Source: Escarpia spicata | Taxonomy: Eukaryota > Annelida > Polychaeta > Sabellida > Siboglinidae | NCBI GenBank assembly: GCA_963995525.1 | Contig: OZ023205.1 | Span: forward strand, 62,194,604 to 62,258,603 | DNA: 64,000 bases | Direction of reading: 5' to 3' | Shown here: in pieces, positions 51,001 through 60,493 of the stretch | Layout: each line of letters starts with the position of its first letter | How positions within the stretch are numbered: position 1 is the stretch's first letter | The notes under the pieces: generated by a model | Seen by the model: the letters and a program-made list of their open reading frames with translations, nothing else | What the model was told of the DNA's origin: nothing | The model's database searches: none | Program-made: the position numbers and the translations under genes

Positions 51001-51798
51001 GAAGGAATTCACATATCTCGGCTCAACAATGACCGACAACCTCTCCATGGACTCCGAAATCAGCAGACGGATTGGTCAAGCCACATCAACGCTTGCCAGG
51101 TTCTCAAAGAGGGTCTGGGACAACGCCAAACTGACCCTGAACACCAAGATGACTGTCTACAGAGTCTGTGTCCTCAGTGCCCTCTTATATGGCAGCGAGT
51201 CATGGACTCTGTATTCGAGGCAAGAGAGGAGGCTCAACACTTTCCACATGCGCAGCCTGAGGCGGATTCTGGGCATCAAATGGTCGGACCGCATAACAAA
51301 TAACGAGGTCTTCCGACGTGCTGCCACACCCAGCATCTATACTCTGCTACGACAACGTCGCCTTCGCTGGCTGGGACACGTCCGCAGGATGCAGGACGAC
51401 AGGATCCCCAAGGACCGCGAGCTCGCTACAGGCAAGAAAGCTCGGGGCCGCCCCCAACTCCGATTCAAAGATGTCTGTAAAAGAGACATGAAGGCCCTTG
51501 ACATGGACATTGACGGATGGGAAGACCTTGCCCAGGATCGCTCCCGCTGGAGACAGGAACTGAATCGCAGCCTGCGCAGAGGGGAAAAGAAGTTGCAACT
51601 TGCGTCAGACGAACGGAGAGTGAGACGCATAAACGGCCAGCAAGCTCAACCTGCAGACACCGCTTTCAAGTGCAACTGCTGCGACGGGGACTGTCACTCC
51701 CGCATCGGCCTGCACAGCCACAACAGGCGCTGTTCCAGTGCCAACTGACCTTTCAGGGCGCAGAACCATGGCCACTTGTGATCGATGGATGCAACTAA
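48064..51798 (+). mobile_element. Complete LINE flanked by an 11-base target duplication
   Basis: GTAATTGTGAT occurs at 48053-48063 and again at 51799-51809, bracketing about 3.7 kb. The insert opens with a GC-rich leader (CCTCCGCTGCCTTGCGGC, TCGGGAGTAAACCCCGAGG) and ends soon after the ORF stop with GATGGATGCAACTAA. Target-primed insertion makes such duplications. Intact coding and perfect flanks point to a recent insertion into intron 1 of the SLC7-like gene. Confidence 0.9.
48398..51748 (+). CDS. Intact LINE protein: APE endonuclease, reverse transcriptase, Cys/His tail
   Basis: A single frame of 1116 codons. Endonuclease motifs: KVGCWNVRTM (about residue 68), AALQETRL, LLLLGDFNARVGG (about 215) and CDTDHSLV (about 310). 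Reverse transcriptase: NNYRGISLLSIVGKVF (about 620), FIDLTKAFD (about 690), NGVKQGCVLAPTLFG and the catalytic LFADDAAL (about 810), then TYLGS and SRRIG. The C-terminal end carries CNCCDGDCHSRIGLHSH and a last Cys, a zinc-finger-like tail known from several invertebrate LINEs. The protein nicks target DNA and copies its own RNA there. The frame is open from 48278 but has no ATG before the one in NVRTM (about 48629), which already lies inside the endonuclease. The real start is therefore a non-AUG codon or was lost; 48398 (GTG) is nominal. Confidence 0.9.
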   Translation: MAVTGDKSQYSIGVELRRQGSLLTVGEVIVPHWIATARFKLGSPRSIRCYPATQAPGKKSNTRNKPALKVGCWNVRTMTTGLSTDLQDMSDARKTAVINNELLRLQVDIAALQETRLAETGSLREKDFTFFWRGKTADETREYGVGFAVKNSLLNMIEPGEIGTERILTLRLHTTDGPVSLISVYAPTLHSTQEAKDEFYDQLQSVIQKIPTTESLLLLGDFNARVGGDHASWPRCLGRFGIGSMNENGQRLLELCTLHDLCITNTFFQTKPQHKVSWRHPRSKRWHQLDLILTRRCQLRSVLTTRSYHSADCDTDHSLVCCKIRIQPKKLHRAKPSGKPRIDTSKAKDPGKVEMLVKSLEDALQAKPPGGDAKQRWDHLRDTIHGMAFSVFGRKQGRTQDWFEANATELNTVIEEKRAALLEHKRQPTQSTLQALREARGKVQRTARRCANDYWIQLCERIQLAADTGNIRGLYDGIKKAIGPTHSKTAPLKSTTGETITDKSKQMERWVEHYSDLYGRENTISDATLEAVERLPVMEKLDETPSLEELSKAIDGLPTGKAPELDGIPTEVIKSAKGPLLEHLHALLCQCWVEGEVPQDMRDCNIITLYKNKGDRSDCNNYRGISLLSIVGKVFARVVLNRLQKLADRVYPESQCGFRSERSTIDMIFSLRQLQEKCSEQKQSLYIAFIDLTKAFDLVSRDGLFKVLAKIGCPLKLLSVIQSFHRGMRGVVQVDGSSSTPFDVKNGVKQGCVLAPTLFGIYFAVMLKHAFRTSTDGIYLHTRSDGKLYSLSRLKAKTKIREVLIRDMLFADDAALTAHEEQHLQNLMDCFSQACEDFRLTISLKKTNIMSQDTESLPAINNYQLDVVKEFTYLGSTMTDNLSMDSEISRRIGQATSTLARFSKRVWDNAKLTLNTKMTVYRVCVLSALLYGSESWTLYSRQERRLNTFHMRSLRRILGIKWSDRITNNEVFRRAATPSIYTLLRQRRLRWLGHVRRMQDDRIPKDRELATGKKARGRPQLRFKDVCKRDMKALDMDIDGWEDLAQDRSRWRQELNRSLRRGEKKLQLASDERRVRRINGQQAQPADTAFKCNCCDGDCHSRIGLHSHNRRCSSAN

Positions 51799-52007
51799 GT
51801 AATTGTGATGTATTTAAAACGTGTTTTATTAACGACCACATGGTCAAACGTGATTACAGTTAAAACGGAACTTAGGCAGACTATGGGGAGCATCAATTGT
51901 TCGACACTCAGCAGTAACACAATCGTTTCAATATTGCTGTTGCATTCAGAGGCTAGCCAACCCATACATAATGTCGAGTTGTGTTTGTATGTAGACACCC
52001 TCCCACA

Positions 52008-52008
<1 letters not shown>

Positions 52009-52051
<43 letters not shown>

Positions 52052-52052
52052 C
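52009..52052. repeat. ACGC microsatellite
   Basis: About eleven copies of the tetramer CGCA/ACGC. Imperfect copies continue toward 52165. Confidence 0.95.
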
Positions 52053-52498
52053 ACATACCAGTAAACGCAAGGACACACCTGCACACATAGGTGCAAGCAC
52101 GTGCGCACGCCGCATGCCGCACGCACGCAAGCATGCACACAATGATTAACGCACGCACGCACACACACGCCATATAGGCGGATAGAGGGGGGCCTGAGGG
52201 CATTGGAATGTGCCCCCGTTACTTGCACCGTAGACTTGTAGAATGTGCTCTCGTATAAGTGACGGGGTGCAAATGTAATTTTTTGGTGAGCTTCCAAAAT
52301 TGTGAAAGTCGCCACAAAAAATGTTTAACACCACCCCCTCCCCCGTCTTCCGGTGTCATGATCCAACAGCGGAGTCGGCACAGCACACCCGATATTCATT
52401 TGTCCAGTCGCCAGTGGAAGTTTTTTTGGCGAGCCTCAAGAGGGTGCAATTGGAGGATTTGTCAATATCCTGACTACCATATCTGGATCCGCCTCTGC

Positions 52499-52582
52499 AC
52501 GCACACACACACACGCACACGCACACACACGCACACGCGCACACGCAAACGCACACGCACACGCACACGCACACGCACACGC

Positions 52583-52620
<38 letters not shown>
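52499..52620. repeat. CA / CGCA microsatellite
   Basis: Mixed CACACG units grading into a pure CA run. Confidence 0.95.
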
Positions 52621-52622
<2 letters not shown>

Positions 52623-53671
52623 CGTCGTTCCAAATAAGTAAACCTTAACAGTGTAGCTCCGAAAAAGAACTAGGCCTATGTTTCCCAACGTGCTGTTTAA
52701 ACGGCAACCATAACGCTTTTTGTTTCCAACTTTGACTGACCGAATGCGATTCGTTGAGAAGACTGGCGCAAAATGTTTGTAATGTAAGCGTATAAATTGA
52801 CTCCATATTCTATGAGTTGTTCCGTTAATTATTTTATTCTAATTTGAATGAACATAAACAAAGAATACTAACATACAAACATATGCAGTTTATACCATTT
52901 TGTAACCCAACCACAACTAAGCAGTTTGTGTTCTATTTTATTTGTCTCTATCCAGTTAGTATAAAGTCAATCAAAAAGATAAATGGTGACAGTGCAACAG
53001 AATGCGCCGTGCAGCCTACAAAAACCAAGTGAGTGATTGGTGTAGCAAAATTGTAGACGAAACGGACCAACCGGATGTTGATGTCACATTCAAAAGATGA
53101 AAAACAATTTCGGAACCGTTGTAAGATTTGTCACAACTGTGTTATGACACATTATCTTCATTGCGACACAGTGAAACCTGCCCTAGCCGACACCCGTCCA
53201 TAACAAAAACCTGTCTACAACGGACACCTTTGAAAGTGCCGAATGATTAGTTCACATTGTTCACACAATGTTGGTGTGTTACTTGTTGAAGTTCGTTGTT
53301 TCTCTACGCGATGCCCTCACCGTTAGACGGTTGCCGACAGGTCCGGGATCTTCGTCTCACCCGTGTCCATCGTCGCCCAGTGCGGGTCTGTCGGTCTGTC
53401 ACTCGTCGTCTGGGCAGTGTCCTGAGTACTCACAATGTTCATCGTTTTGTCGTACGTCGAACTGGCCGCGGGATGTTTCCGCGAGCCGGGGGCGAGTACG
53501 CCTACATGATGGCTGTCATTGGACCACTTCCGGCCTTCCTCAGTATGTATAGTACGACTCGTTTATGGTTCTGCGCACTTCCACAATTCGTGGGACTGTT
53601 TCACTAAAACAAAGAGCTCGTAAGGAAAATCCATCATTAACGAACATCCGTTGTTAAAGCAAAGGAGTTTT

Positions 53672-53878
53672 TTAAAGGAAATAAAAATAAGGCATTAGCT
53701 AAAATCCTTTTTCCATGTGTACATAACGTTTAACATTGTATGTAACATTTGACAACATTAAACAAATACAGAAAAATACATTTGTAGCATAAATTCGATT
53801 TTAAGCCCGTCTGTGAAGCGATTCCTGCTGAATATTAAATTTTAATGAGCTAGGCGATCACGTGGTATCGTGACGTCA
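53672..53878. repeat. Transposon-terminus-like block, copy 2 (inverted)
   Basis: Starts with TTAA (53672-53675), then AGGAAATAAAAATAAGGC, and ends with the CACGTG and TGACGTCA elements (53871-53878). It is the reverse complement of 9209-9415 with scattered differences. It carries no coding sequence of the transposase or ballast gene, so it is a terminal fragment or an internally deleted derivative. It lies in intron 2 of the SLC7-like gene. Confidence 0.78.
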
Positions 53879-54277
53879 CTTATGACACACACTCGCATCA
53901 GGCCGACCCTTTCCATGCATTCAGAGCATGTTTACAAGGATAGCTTTTGGGTCGAGACGAGCGTCAGAATGAGTTATTGTGCAATACCCCGACGTAATAC
54001 AAACACTAGTCATCATAGAGGAATATGCAGTTATCTTACGGTTCCACATGAATCGAATTTTATTCAAAACAACGAATGCGAATGGGCCTACAAGTCGACT
54101 AGCAATGCACCCAACGGGAGATAATCTACACCAATAAACACACATAGCAAACATATATTGTATCCAGCTACAGAAAGTAACGTGTATAATCTCATAATAT
54201 CATTAGAGTATCGATATATGAAGCAGGAGTCATACAATTTATTATAACAACTTAAATCAGTCAGCGAATCTCTGTTG

Positions 54278-54430
54278 GTGCCGCTAGCTCAGTTGGTAGA
54301 CGCGTTGGTTTCTTGCCATTTGTTTTACAATCGGACGACGCCGGTTCAATCCTGACAGCATGCAAACCATTGAGAAAAAAACTATGTCTCCTTAACACAA
54401 TTTCATCATCCACGGTCAGTAACATTTTGT
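54278..54430 (+). mobile_element. tRNA-derived SINE-like element 1
   Basis: The A box TAGCTCAGTTGG (54288-54299) and B box GGTTCAATCC (about 54343) have tRNA-like spacing, but the arms do not fold as a full tRNA because the anticodon region is expanded. The tail boundary is unclear. Confidence 0.6.
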
Positions 54431-54689
54431 ATTCCAATAGATATTCCAACGTTGAGAACTTGTCTTTCTGACCAAAATGTCTGAGTCACATTGAAAAAAC
54501 AAAAGTTGCAACATTTGTAAGACACAAACATCTTCATTGTGTAGTACTACATCGTGGAAGTGCGCATTTATTTTAGTAGTGTGTTTTCTAGTCCCAGCTG
54601 GCGTAGGTTGTGTATATAATTACGGAAGAGAAGTAGACCCTACAAGTAATATATCAATGTGGATGGCGATATTTCAGACGTGTACGTGG

Positions 54690-55030
54690 GACACAGTAGC
54701 GCAGTAGCGCAGTAGTTAGAGTATTGGCCTCTCAATCGAGAGGGCCCGGATTCGAATCCTGTGTTGCCGTTTCGAACCAACCGTGGGCATGTTCGTTCAC
54801 TCTACGTTGCTACAGTTCAGTATGTTTGTGTGCACGTGCGTGCAGTACGAATAAGTACCTGGCTATAAACAGTGGGTATTTGCGTGCGAATAGTCTTCGC
54901 GCATTAATTACAGTGTGGCTGGGTGCTCCCCAGAGAGGTCAATATGGTATTCGATTGAACATGTGTTACAGGAAGTAAAATGTAAAGCGCTCCGAGTAAA
55001 CAATGTATACTGCTCTATGTAAGAACTTAC
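54690..55030 (+). mobile_element. tRNA-derived SINE
   Basis: The head has an A-box-like TAGCGCAGTAGTTAGAGTA, a TCTCAATCGAGAG anticodon-arm palindrome and a B box GGATTCGAATCC (about 54748). A body of about 250 bases follows, ending TGTAAAGCGCTCCGAG. The AAGCGCT tail block is common to several invertebrate SINE families. It would be transcribed by RNA polymerase III and mobilised by a partner LINE. It lies in intron 2 of the SLC7-like gene. Confidence 0.8.
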
Positions 55031-55189
55031 CTTTTTAGATAAGTGGCACACCATCTCGAGGCAAAATAAACATATCACATTGAATACATACAACGGCGGT
55101 GGCTAATTGCTCGAACCCACTGTTTGTGTTGAACATCCACAACGATTTTCAAGCCTTGTTTAAATTTGTGATCAAGAAAGAGAGGGGGA

Positions 55190-55352
55190 GGGAGGCAGGG
55201 AAATGGGAGGGAGGTAGGGAGGGAGTGAGGGAGGGAGGGAGGGGGAGGGAGGGAGGCAGAGAGGGTGAGTGAGTGAGTGAGTGAGTGAGTGAGTGAGTGA
55301 GTGAGTGAGTGAGTGAGTGAGTGAGTGAGTGAGTGAGTGAGTGAGTGAGTGA
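55190..55352. repeat. GGGA-rich tract and GAGT microsatellite
   Basis: A GGGA-rich tract (55190-55264) leads into about 22 copies of GAGT (55265-55352). Thr/His/Ser-rich frames across it are artefacts. Confidence 0.96.
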
Positions 55353-55823
55353 ATGCATGGGTGGGTGAATGGGTGCATATGAGCATGGGAACGTGCGTGC
55401 ATGCGGGCTGGTGGGTGGTGTTAGTGTGTGCATGTGAGTGTGCATGTGCGTGTGAAAAAGACTTACAACTCACACATAATAAAAACAATTCCGTGTTGTG
55501 TATACATGTCAAAATGCTTTGTTATACATTTTGGGAGCAAATTATGCCATTTATTCAGCTAAAGTCCTTTGTTATAAATCGTGGAAAGCAAAACCCATAT
55601 GAACCAATACGTTTCTGTTGATAATACATTTACGTATATCACCGTCAAACTAATGGCACCAACAGATATGCAACGACTCGGGGATAAAATTTTAATATTA
55701 ACATTACTTTTATACAGTAGCTTAAATATTAGGATTACTTGTATATAGTAGCCCACTATTCAGTCTGATTATGTAGCCGGTTATATTTTACGTTTGCATC
55801 TAAAAGATCTACGTACATTTCAG
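55353..55823. other. End of SLC7 intron 2
   Basis: No gene was recognised. It ends at the acceptor TACATTTCAG before exon 3. Confidence 0.5.
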
Positions 55824-55966
55824 TGCCTGGGTAATGCTGGTCATCGTAAATCCGTCCTTCTTCGCCGTACTGGCTCTAACGACAACCAACTACATCTTCA
55901 AGCCGATCTTTCGTGACTGCGCCATGCCGTTCGTCGCCCAGAAACTATTCAGCGTCTGGATTGTCG

Positions 55967-56805
55967 GTACTTGGCCAGGCTCGTAGTCCAATGTCGCTTT
56001 GTAAAAAAGATTATGTCAAACAGGTTGTTACAGTTTACGTAACGCTATAGTATGCAGGGGTGGATGTCTAAATGTTACGTAGCATTACGTGATGGGGTAA
56101 TGCTTATGTTACTCTTACGCAACACCGACAGAAATCAGTAAGAAATGTCCAAATATAATTACTGAAAGCATAAATTACGGTTTTACAACTCTACCCGTCG
56201 CCAGGTCCGGCCAGTGGAATAGTAATAAACGTGTGGCACGAGGATATAATTTTTCGTTTGAAAGATCTCACATTGCAACTTTAATAACACTTAAGTAATA
56301 TATTAACTGTATAGGTCCAACTGTGTCTAGATAATAAGTGGTGGGTTGCAGTGCAGTGCCGTGAAATTTGAGAATTGCCGCATTTGAAATTATGAATGTG
56401 GTGATGTGTAATACATTAACAAACAGCCAACACAACAAGAAAGGTAATGCTCACAATTAGAGAACAACCAGCTGGACGAGAAAGCAAAGGTTTGAACGTC
56501 TAGTAACAACAGGAAAGGCCGGGGGGTGCAAAGGACGTCAGAGAATAAAAATACTGGACAGTCTGTTAGAGCGTAATCATTAAAGCTGCTATAAAACAAA
56601 CAAACAAATGAGCGGTTTGGATGAACACGATCGCCAACTCCAGCAGCAGACACGCATGATTCGTTTGTCCGGAAAACTTGTTAATCCGAACACACACAAA
56701 ATGCCCGGATTGGCGAGGTTCCGTTGAATGTAGTTTCCTCTTGTTCAAACAACTGTTGTGTTTGTGCTCATGTGAATGTGTTATCTGCTGCGATGTGATT
56801 TCCAG
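55967..56805. other. SLC7 intron 3
   Basis: Runs from donor GTACTT to acceptor GATTTCCAG. Nothing else was recognised. Confidence 0.55.
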
Positions 56806-56931
56806 TGACGATGGTGATAATCAACTCGTGCTACGTTCGTTACGTCACTCGTGTTCAGATCTTCCTCACAGCTGCCAAGATGGCTGCTCTCGCCCTGATA
56901 ATAGTTTCCGGTGCTGTCCACATCGCCAAAG

Positions 56932-57779
56932 GTAAATATTTGAAGTAAGCACACAATTCCACTTGTATTTAGTCTTTGGTTTTGTGTATTCAAGACTTAG
57001 TTCCACCAGAATCTCCCGCCCTCACTGCCTTAAGATATGTAAATCAAGAATCATCTCATCACTCACGATTGGAATATTCATGCGGTCACTTCCAGTACCA
57101 TCTTTACGAGTAGAGACATTGCTGCCAAACGTTGCCTCTCTTCATCTGAGTGTTGCACGTGTTGGGAATCTATCTACAGATTATTAACCAATATCAATAA
57201 GATCTTCGTCTCCTGAGAACGTTGATGATTATGTCATAATGGAGCACCGCCATTCATTATAGATGGAATATACTTTTCCTTCCATGTCTCCTACGTTTGT
57301 TCCGTAACCAACGTCGGTAGCCTATTTGTGACGTCGAGCTTCGGCAGTCATGACGTCACGCTTCCGCCACAGGTTTGTTCAACCGGAAGTCGTTAATGCA
57401 CTGTCGCGTAGTAGGCACTGCTTCATCACAAAATGTCGGGAGTTTACGCTTGACTTTATGATATTTAACTCCAAACAGTCCTATCAATGTGTTATATACT
57501 CATTATTTGGTAATAATTTAGACGATAACGTACACACAACACGTTCTTTATTTTGCACACCGCAGACGGTCACACCGTGTGCCGCTCGGTTCCGGCATGC
57601 ACAATCTGCTTGTTTGGTTGTAAGCATTGATACACATAATGCATACATAACGTTCCTCCTCACCAGTTTCAAAGTCCATAATCACTCAAGAATAGAACTT
57701 CTAACTACAGAATTAAAACTAAGGCCCATGATAGATTATAATAATATAATAATTCCGTTTTTTAATATAGCGCTTTTTA
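56932..57779. other. Stretch after the last SLC7 exon found
   Basis: Begins with the donor GTAAAT. The next transporter exon was not found here or further right. Open frames at 57350-57784 show no motif. Confidence 0.45.
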
Positions 57780-60440
57780 AGTAGGTAAATACTAATCAAA
57801 GTGCTTCACATACTAAAATGACGTGTTGGCTAAACGTTAAAATATAAATTAATTAAATAAATAAGCTAAGATAAAAAAAACATAAATAAAAATAAATAAA
57901 TTAGAGTGTAAAAATACAATTTCAAACAATTAAATTAAAAACCAATCAATGCTATAAAATAGAAACCAGTGTCATTTAGGTGTGGCAGCAGTGCTTGCAT
58001 CAAGGCATGTAGTGCAGGCGAAATAGATGGGTTTTAAGTTGTTTCCGGAAAGCCGCCAATGTTCCAACCGACCGCACACACTTTGGTAAGCTATTCCACA
58101 TATGTGGCCTGTCACTGCAAAGCTGCCCTGTCCGATAGTTCTCTTAGACACCGTCACCGCGAGAAGCGCTGCGTCACTCGCCGATCGCAATGCACGTGTG
58201 GGCGCGTTGCGAACTATCGCACAGTTGGGGTAGTTCGGGGCTAAGCCATGCAGGATCTTAAATATGTAAGTATATATCTTGAAGGTGATTCTCATTCTGA
58301 TCGGCAGCCAATGCAGTGATTACAGAATTGGTGTGATGTGATCTCGCCGTCTGACGCGGTTGATGAGGCGATCGGCCGAGTTCTGTGCTCGTTGAAGTCG
58401 GTTGGTCTGTCCATTGTTCAATCCACCGAGTAGAGCATTGCAGTAGTCGAAGCGACTTAGCACAAGACAGCGTACTGCAGCATGGCACGCGTCTCGCGTC
58501 AGCAGGTGACGAATTCTGCCGATCAGGCGTAGATGGTAGTAGGCCGAAGAACAGTAGCTGGAGACGAGGCGGTCTAACTGCATGTGTCGGTCGAAGTAAC
58601 AGCCTAGATTTCTCGCTGTATCTGTTGATTGCAAGGTAAGTCCAGGTAGTTCCAAGCTGGGGCTGCCGTAAACACGTAGATTGTGCGGTGACTGCAGCAC
58701 GATAAACTCAGTTTTATCATTGTTGAGTTTAAGTTGATGAATCAGCATCCAGGCTCTAATCTCGGCGATGCACTGGATGAGCAGCTGTTTAGCGTTTTCC
58801 AGTTCGTCAGACACCATAGGGTTATAGCTGACATATAGCTGGATGTCATCAGCGAATCGGTGGTAAAGCACATTATGTTTCTTGCAGATGTCAGCAATGG
58901 GTGTCGTATATGCGTTGAACATCACTGGTCCAAGTACTGAACCCTGAGGTACACCGTGATAGATGGGGATTGCGTTCGAAGAAGACGAACCAATCGTGAC
59001 ACACTGAGATCTGCCGGTCAAGTATGATCTAAACCAGTCAAGTGTCATACCGCCGATGTTGAAACGTGAAACCAGAGTGTTCAACAATTCGTCAATGTTG
59101 ATCGTATCGAATGCTGCACTCGTGTCAAGAAGAACCAGCATGACACAACGTCCCGTGTCAAGGTTGCGCACGATGTCGTGTTGTACTTTCATCAGAGCTG
59201 TTTCTGTAGAATGATGTTGTCTATAAGCCGATTGCATTTCATCATGCAGCTTATTCGTTGCCATGTGCAGATTCAGGCGTTTGAGGACGACTTACTCGAT
59301 CAACTTTCCTATGAAAGCGAGGTTGGAGATGGGACGATAGTTCTCCAGTTCGTTCTGGTCAAGTGAGGCTTTCTTCAGTAACGGTGTCACTAGGGCAGTT
59401 TTCAGTTCACCAGGAAACACTCCTGTGTTTAGTGACGCATTTACAATGTTGACGAGTGTGGGTAGCGTAACGGTTAATGTAGTTTTAAGTAGCCATGTAG
59501 GTAGCACATCGAGTGGACAGCATTTCGTTGGTCTGGACATGATGATCGTTTGCAGCTCTTCAGCATCAGTTGAACAGAGATTGTTTAGACCTTGCAATAC
59601 AGGTGGAGCAGCAGGCAGGAGTGGCATCACGATATATTCTGTTGTCACTTTCGCACGCGTAACATCGACGACTTTTTTAATCTTTTCTTCAAAGAACTCG
59701 GCAAAGGCATGACACATTGATTCATCGTTCTCGCGATCAGGTCATTTCCGGTCACTGCAGTTGGTTAGTGAATGTAACACTTGGAATGTTGTTTTTGCGT
59801 CAGCGTTGTTCAGTGCTGCACGGTAGTAGGCGTTTTCGCGTTTCGAACATGATGTTTAACGTTGCTTATTTGCGACAAGTAGATCTGCTTGTCGATTTCG
59901 AGTCCGGTTAGGCGCCATTTTCTCTCAAGTGCTCGTCGCTTACGCCTTAAACTCAAGGTTTCGTCATCAAACCATGGCTGGCTTTTCTTTGATCGTCGAG
60001 TTCGCGACACAACTGGAGCATGAATGTCGAGTGTGACAGAGACGGAATGTTGATACTGTTGTAGGAGATTGTCGACGCTATCGCTGTTATTGTCATCGTG
60101 TGAGGTTAGTGCGGCGTGAAGGTCAGCTTTGAAGATATCCAGGTCTACATGACGGTAGTCACGCCCTCGCCACTTGTTGGTTGGTAGACGTGGCGCAACT
60201 CCTTCAATAGAAAATGTTATTGTGTGGTGATCCGAAAACGTGTTAAGTAGGACAGCAGCGGGAGATGTGAGGATGGTGTCTTCTTTCCGGGAGATAACGG
60301 CGTCCAGCGTGTGGCCGGAACGGTGCGTAGGACCAGTCACATGCTGGACTAGTCCTGTCGAAGCCAGAATGTTCGTTATTCGACTTACTCCCGGCGATAA
60401 TGCGTCGTTGAAGTGAAAATTGAAATCGTCGTGTCCTTAT
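57780..60440 (-). pseudogene. 5'-truncated CR1-type LINE
   Basis: Read from 60440 leftward it begins inside the endonuclease at a damaged GDFN block (DDFNFHFND) and continues VTGPTHRSGHTLDAVI and FSDHHTITFSI. A linker follows, then reverse transcriptase: RPISNLAFIGKLIE, SAYRQHHSTETALM, LLDTSAAFDTI, YHGVPQGSVLGPVMFN, FADDIQLYVSY, then LKLNNDKTEFIVL. The C-terminal region includes LVLSRFDYCNALLGGL and FKILHGLAPNY. The frame breaks near 59750, 59290 and 58320. The missing 5' end is typical of incomplete reverse transcription; alternatively the Gypsy remnant inserted here. Confidence 0.87.
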
Positions 60441-60493
60441 ATGTGGTACCGATGATTATTATGTCTCATGTGTACTATGCACTGTTACTCTGA

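Larger units (their letters stand above)
51810..53340. other. Rest of SLC7 intron 1, with microsatellites
   Basis: Contains ACGC and CA microsatellites (listed separately). The cysteine/valine-rich frames across them are artefacts. No other gene was recognised. Confidence 0.6.
47701..56931 (+). pseudogene. SLC7-type amino-acid transporter, four exons, lesions in exon 2
   Basis: Exons: 47701-47810 (ATG at 47701), 53341-53542, 55824-55966 and 56806-56931. Exon 1 reads IHMKRKINFLSASAIM and TGVIIG; exon 2 continues SGIFVSP, GSVGLSLVVWAVS and, after lesions, PRAGGEYAYMM and GPLPAFL; exon 3 is VNPSFFAVLALTTTNYIFKP; exon 4 is YVTRVQIFLTAAKMAALAL. These follow the LAT/b0,+AT light-chain order: TM1 with GSGIF, the GGEYAY loop and the AAK helix. 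Such proteins exchange amino acids across the plasma membrane with an SLC3 partner. Exon 2 has a TGA (53423-53425) and a frameshift near 53469-53473, and its donor leaves the phase one base off. The 1/2 and 3/4 junctions fit exactly. Later exons were not found. It is a pseudogene, or a gene hit by assembly errors. Confidence 0.78.

Noticed and set aside
53160..53610. Possible MITE with ends AGTGAAAC and GTTTCACT around SLC7 exon 2
   Set aside because: The inverted match is only about 8 bases, and the interval contains a recognisable host exon in order with its neighbours.
54278..54370. Functional tRNA gene
   Set aside because: A and B boxes are present, but the anticodon region is too long and the acceptor stem does not pair; a SINE head is more likely.
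57350..57784. 144-codon plus-strand frame after the last SLC7 exon
   Set aside because: It does not resemble later SLC7 segments, and its composition is that of AT-rich spacer.
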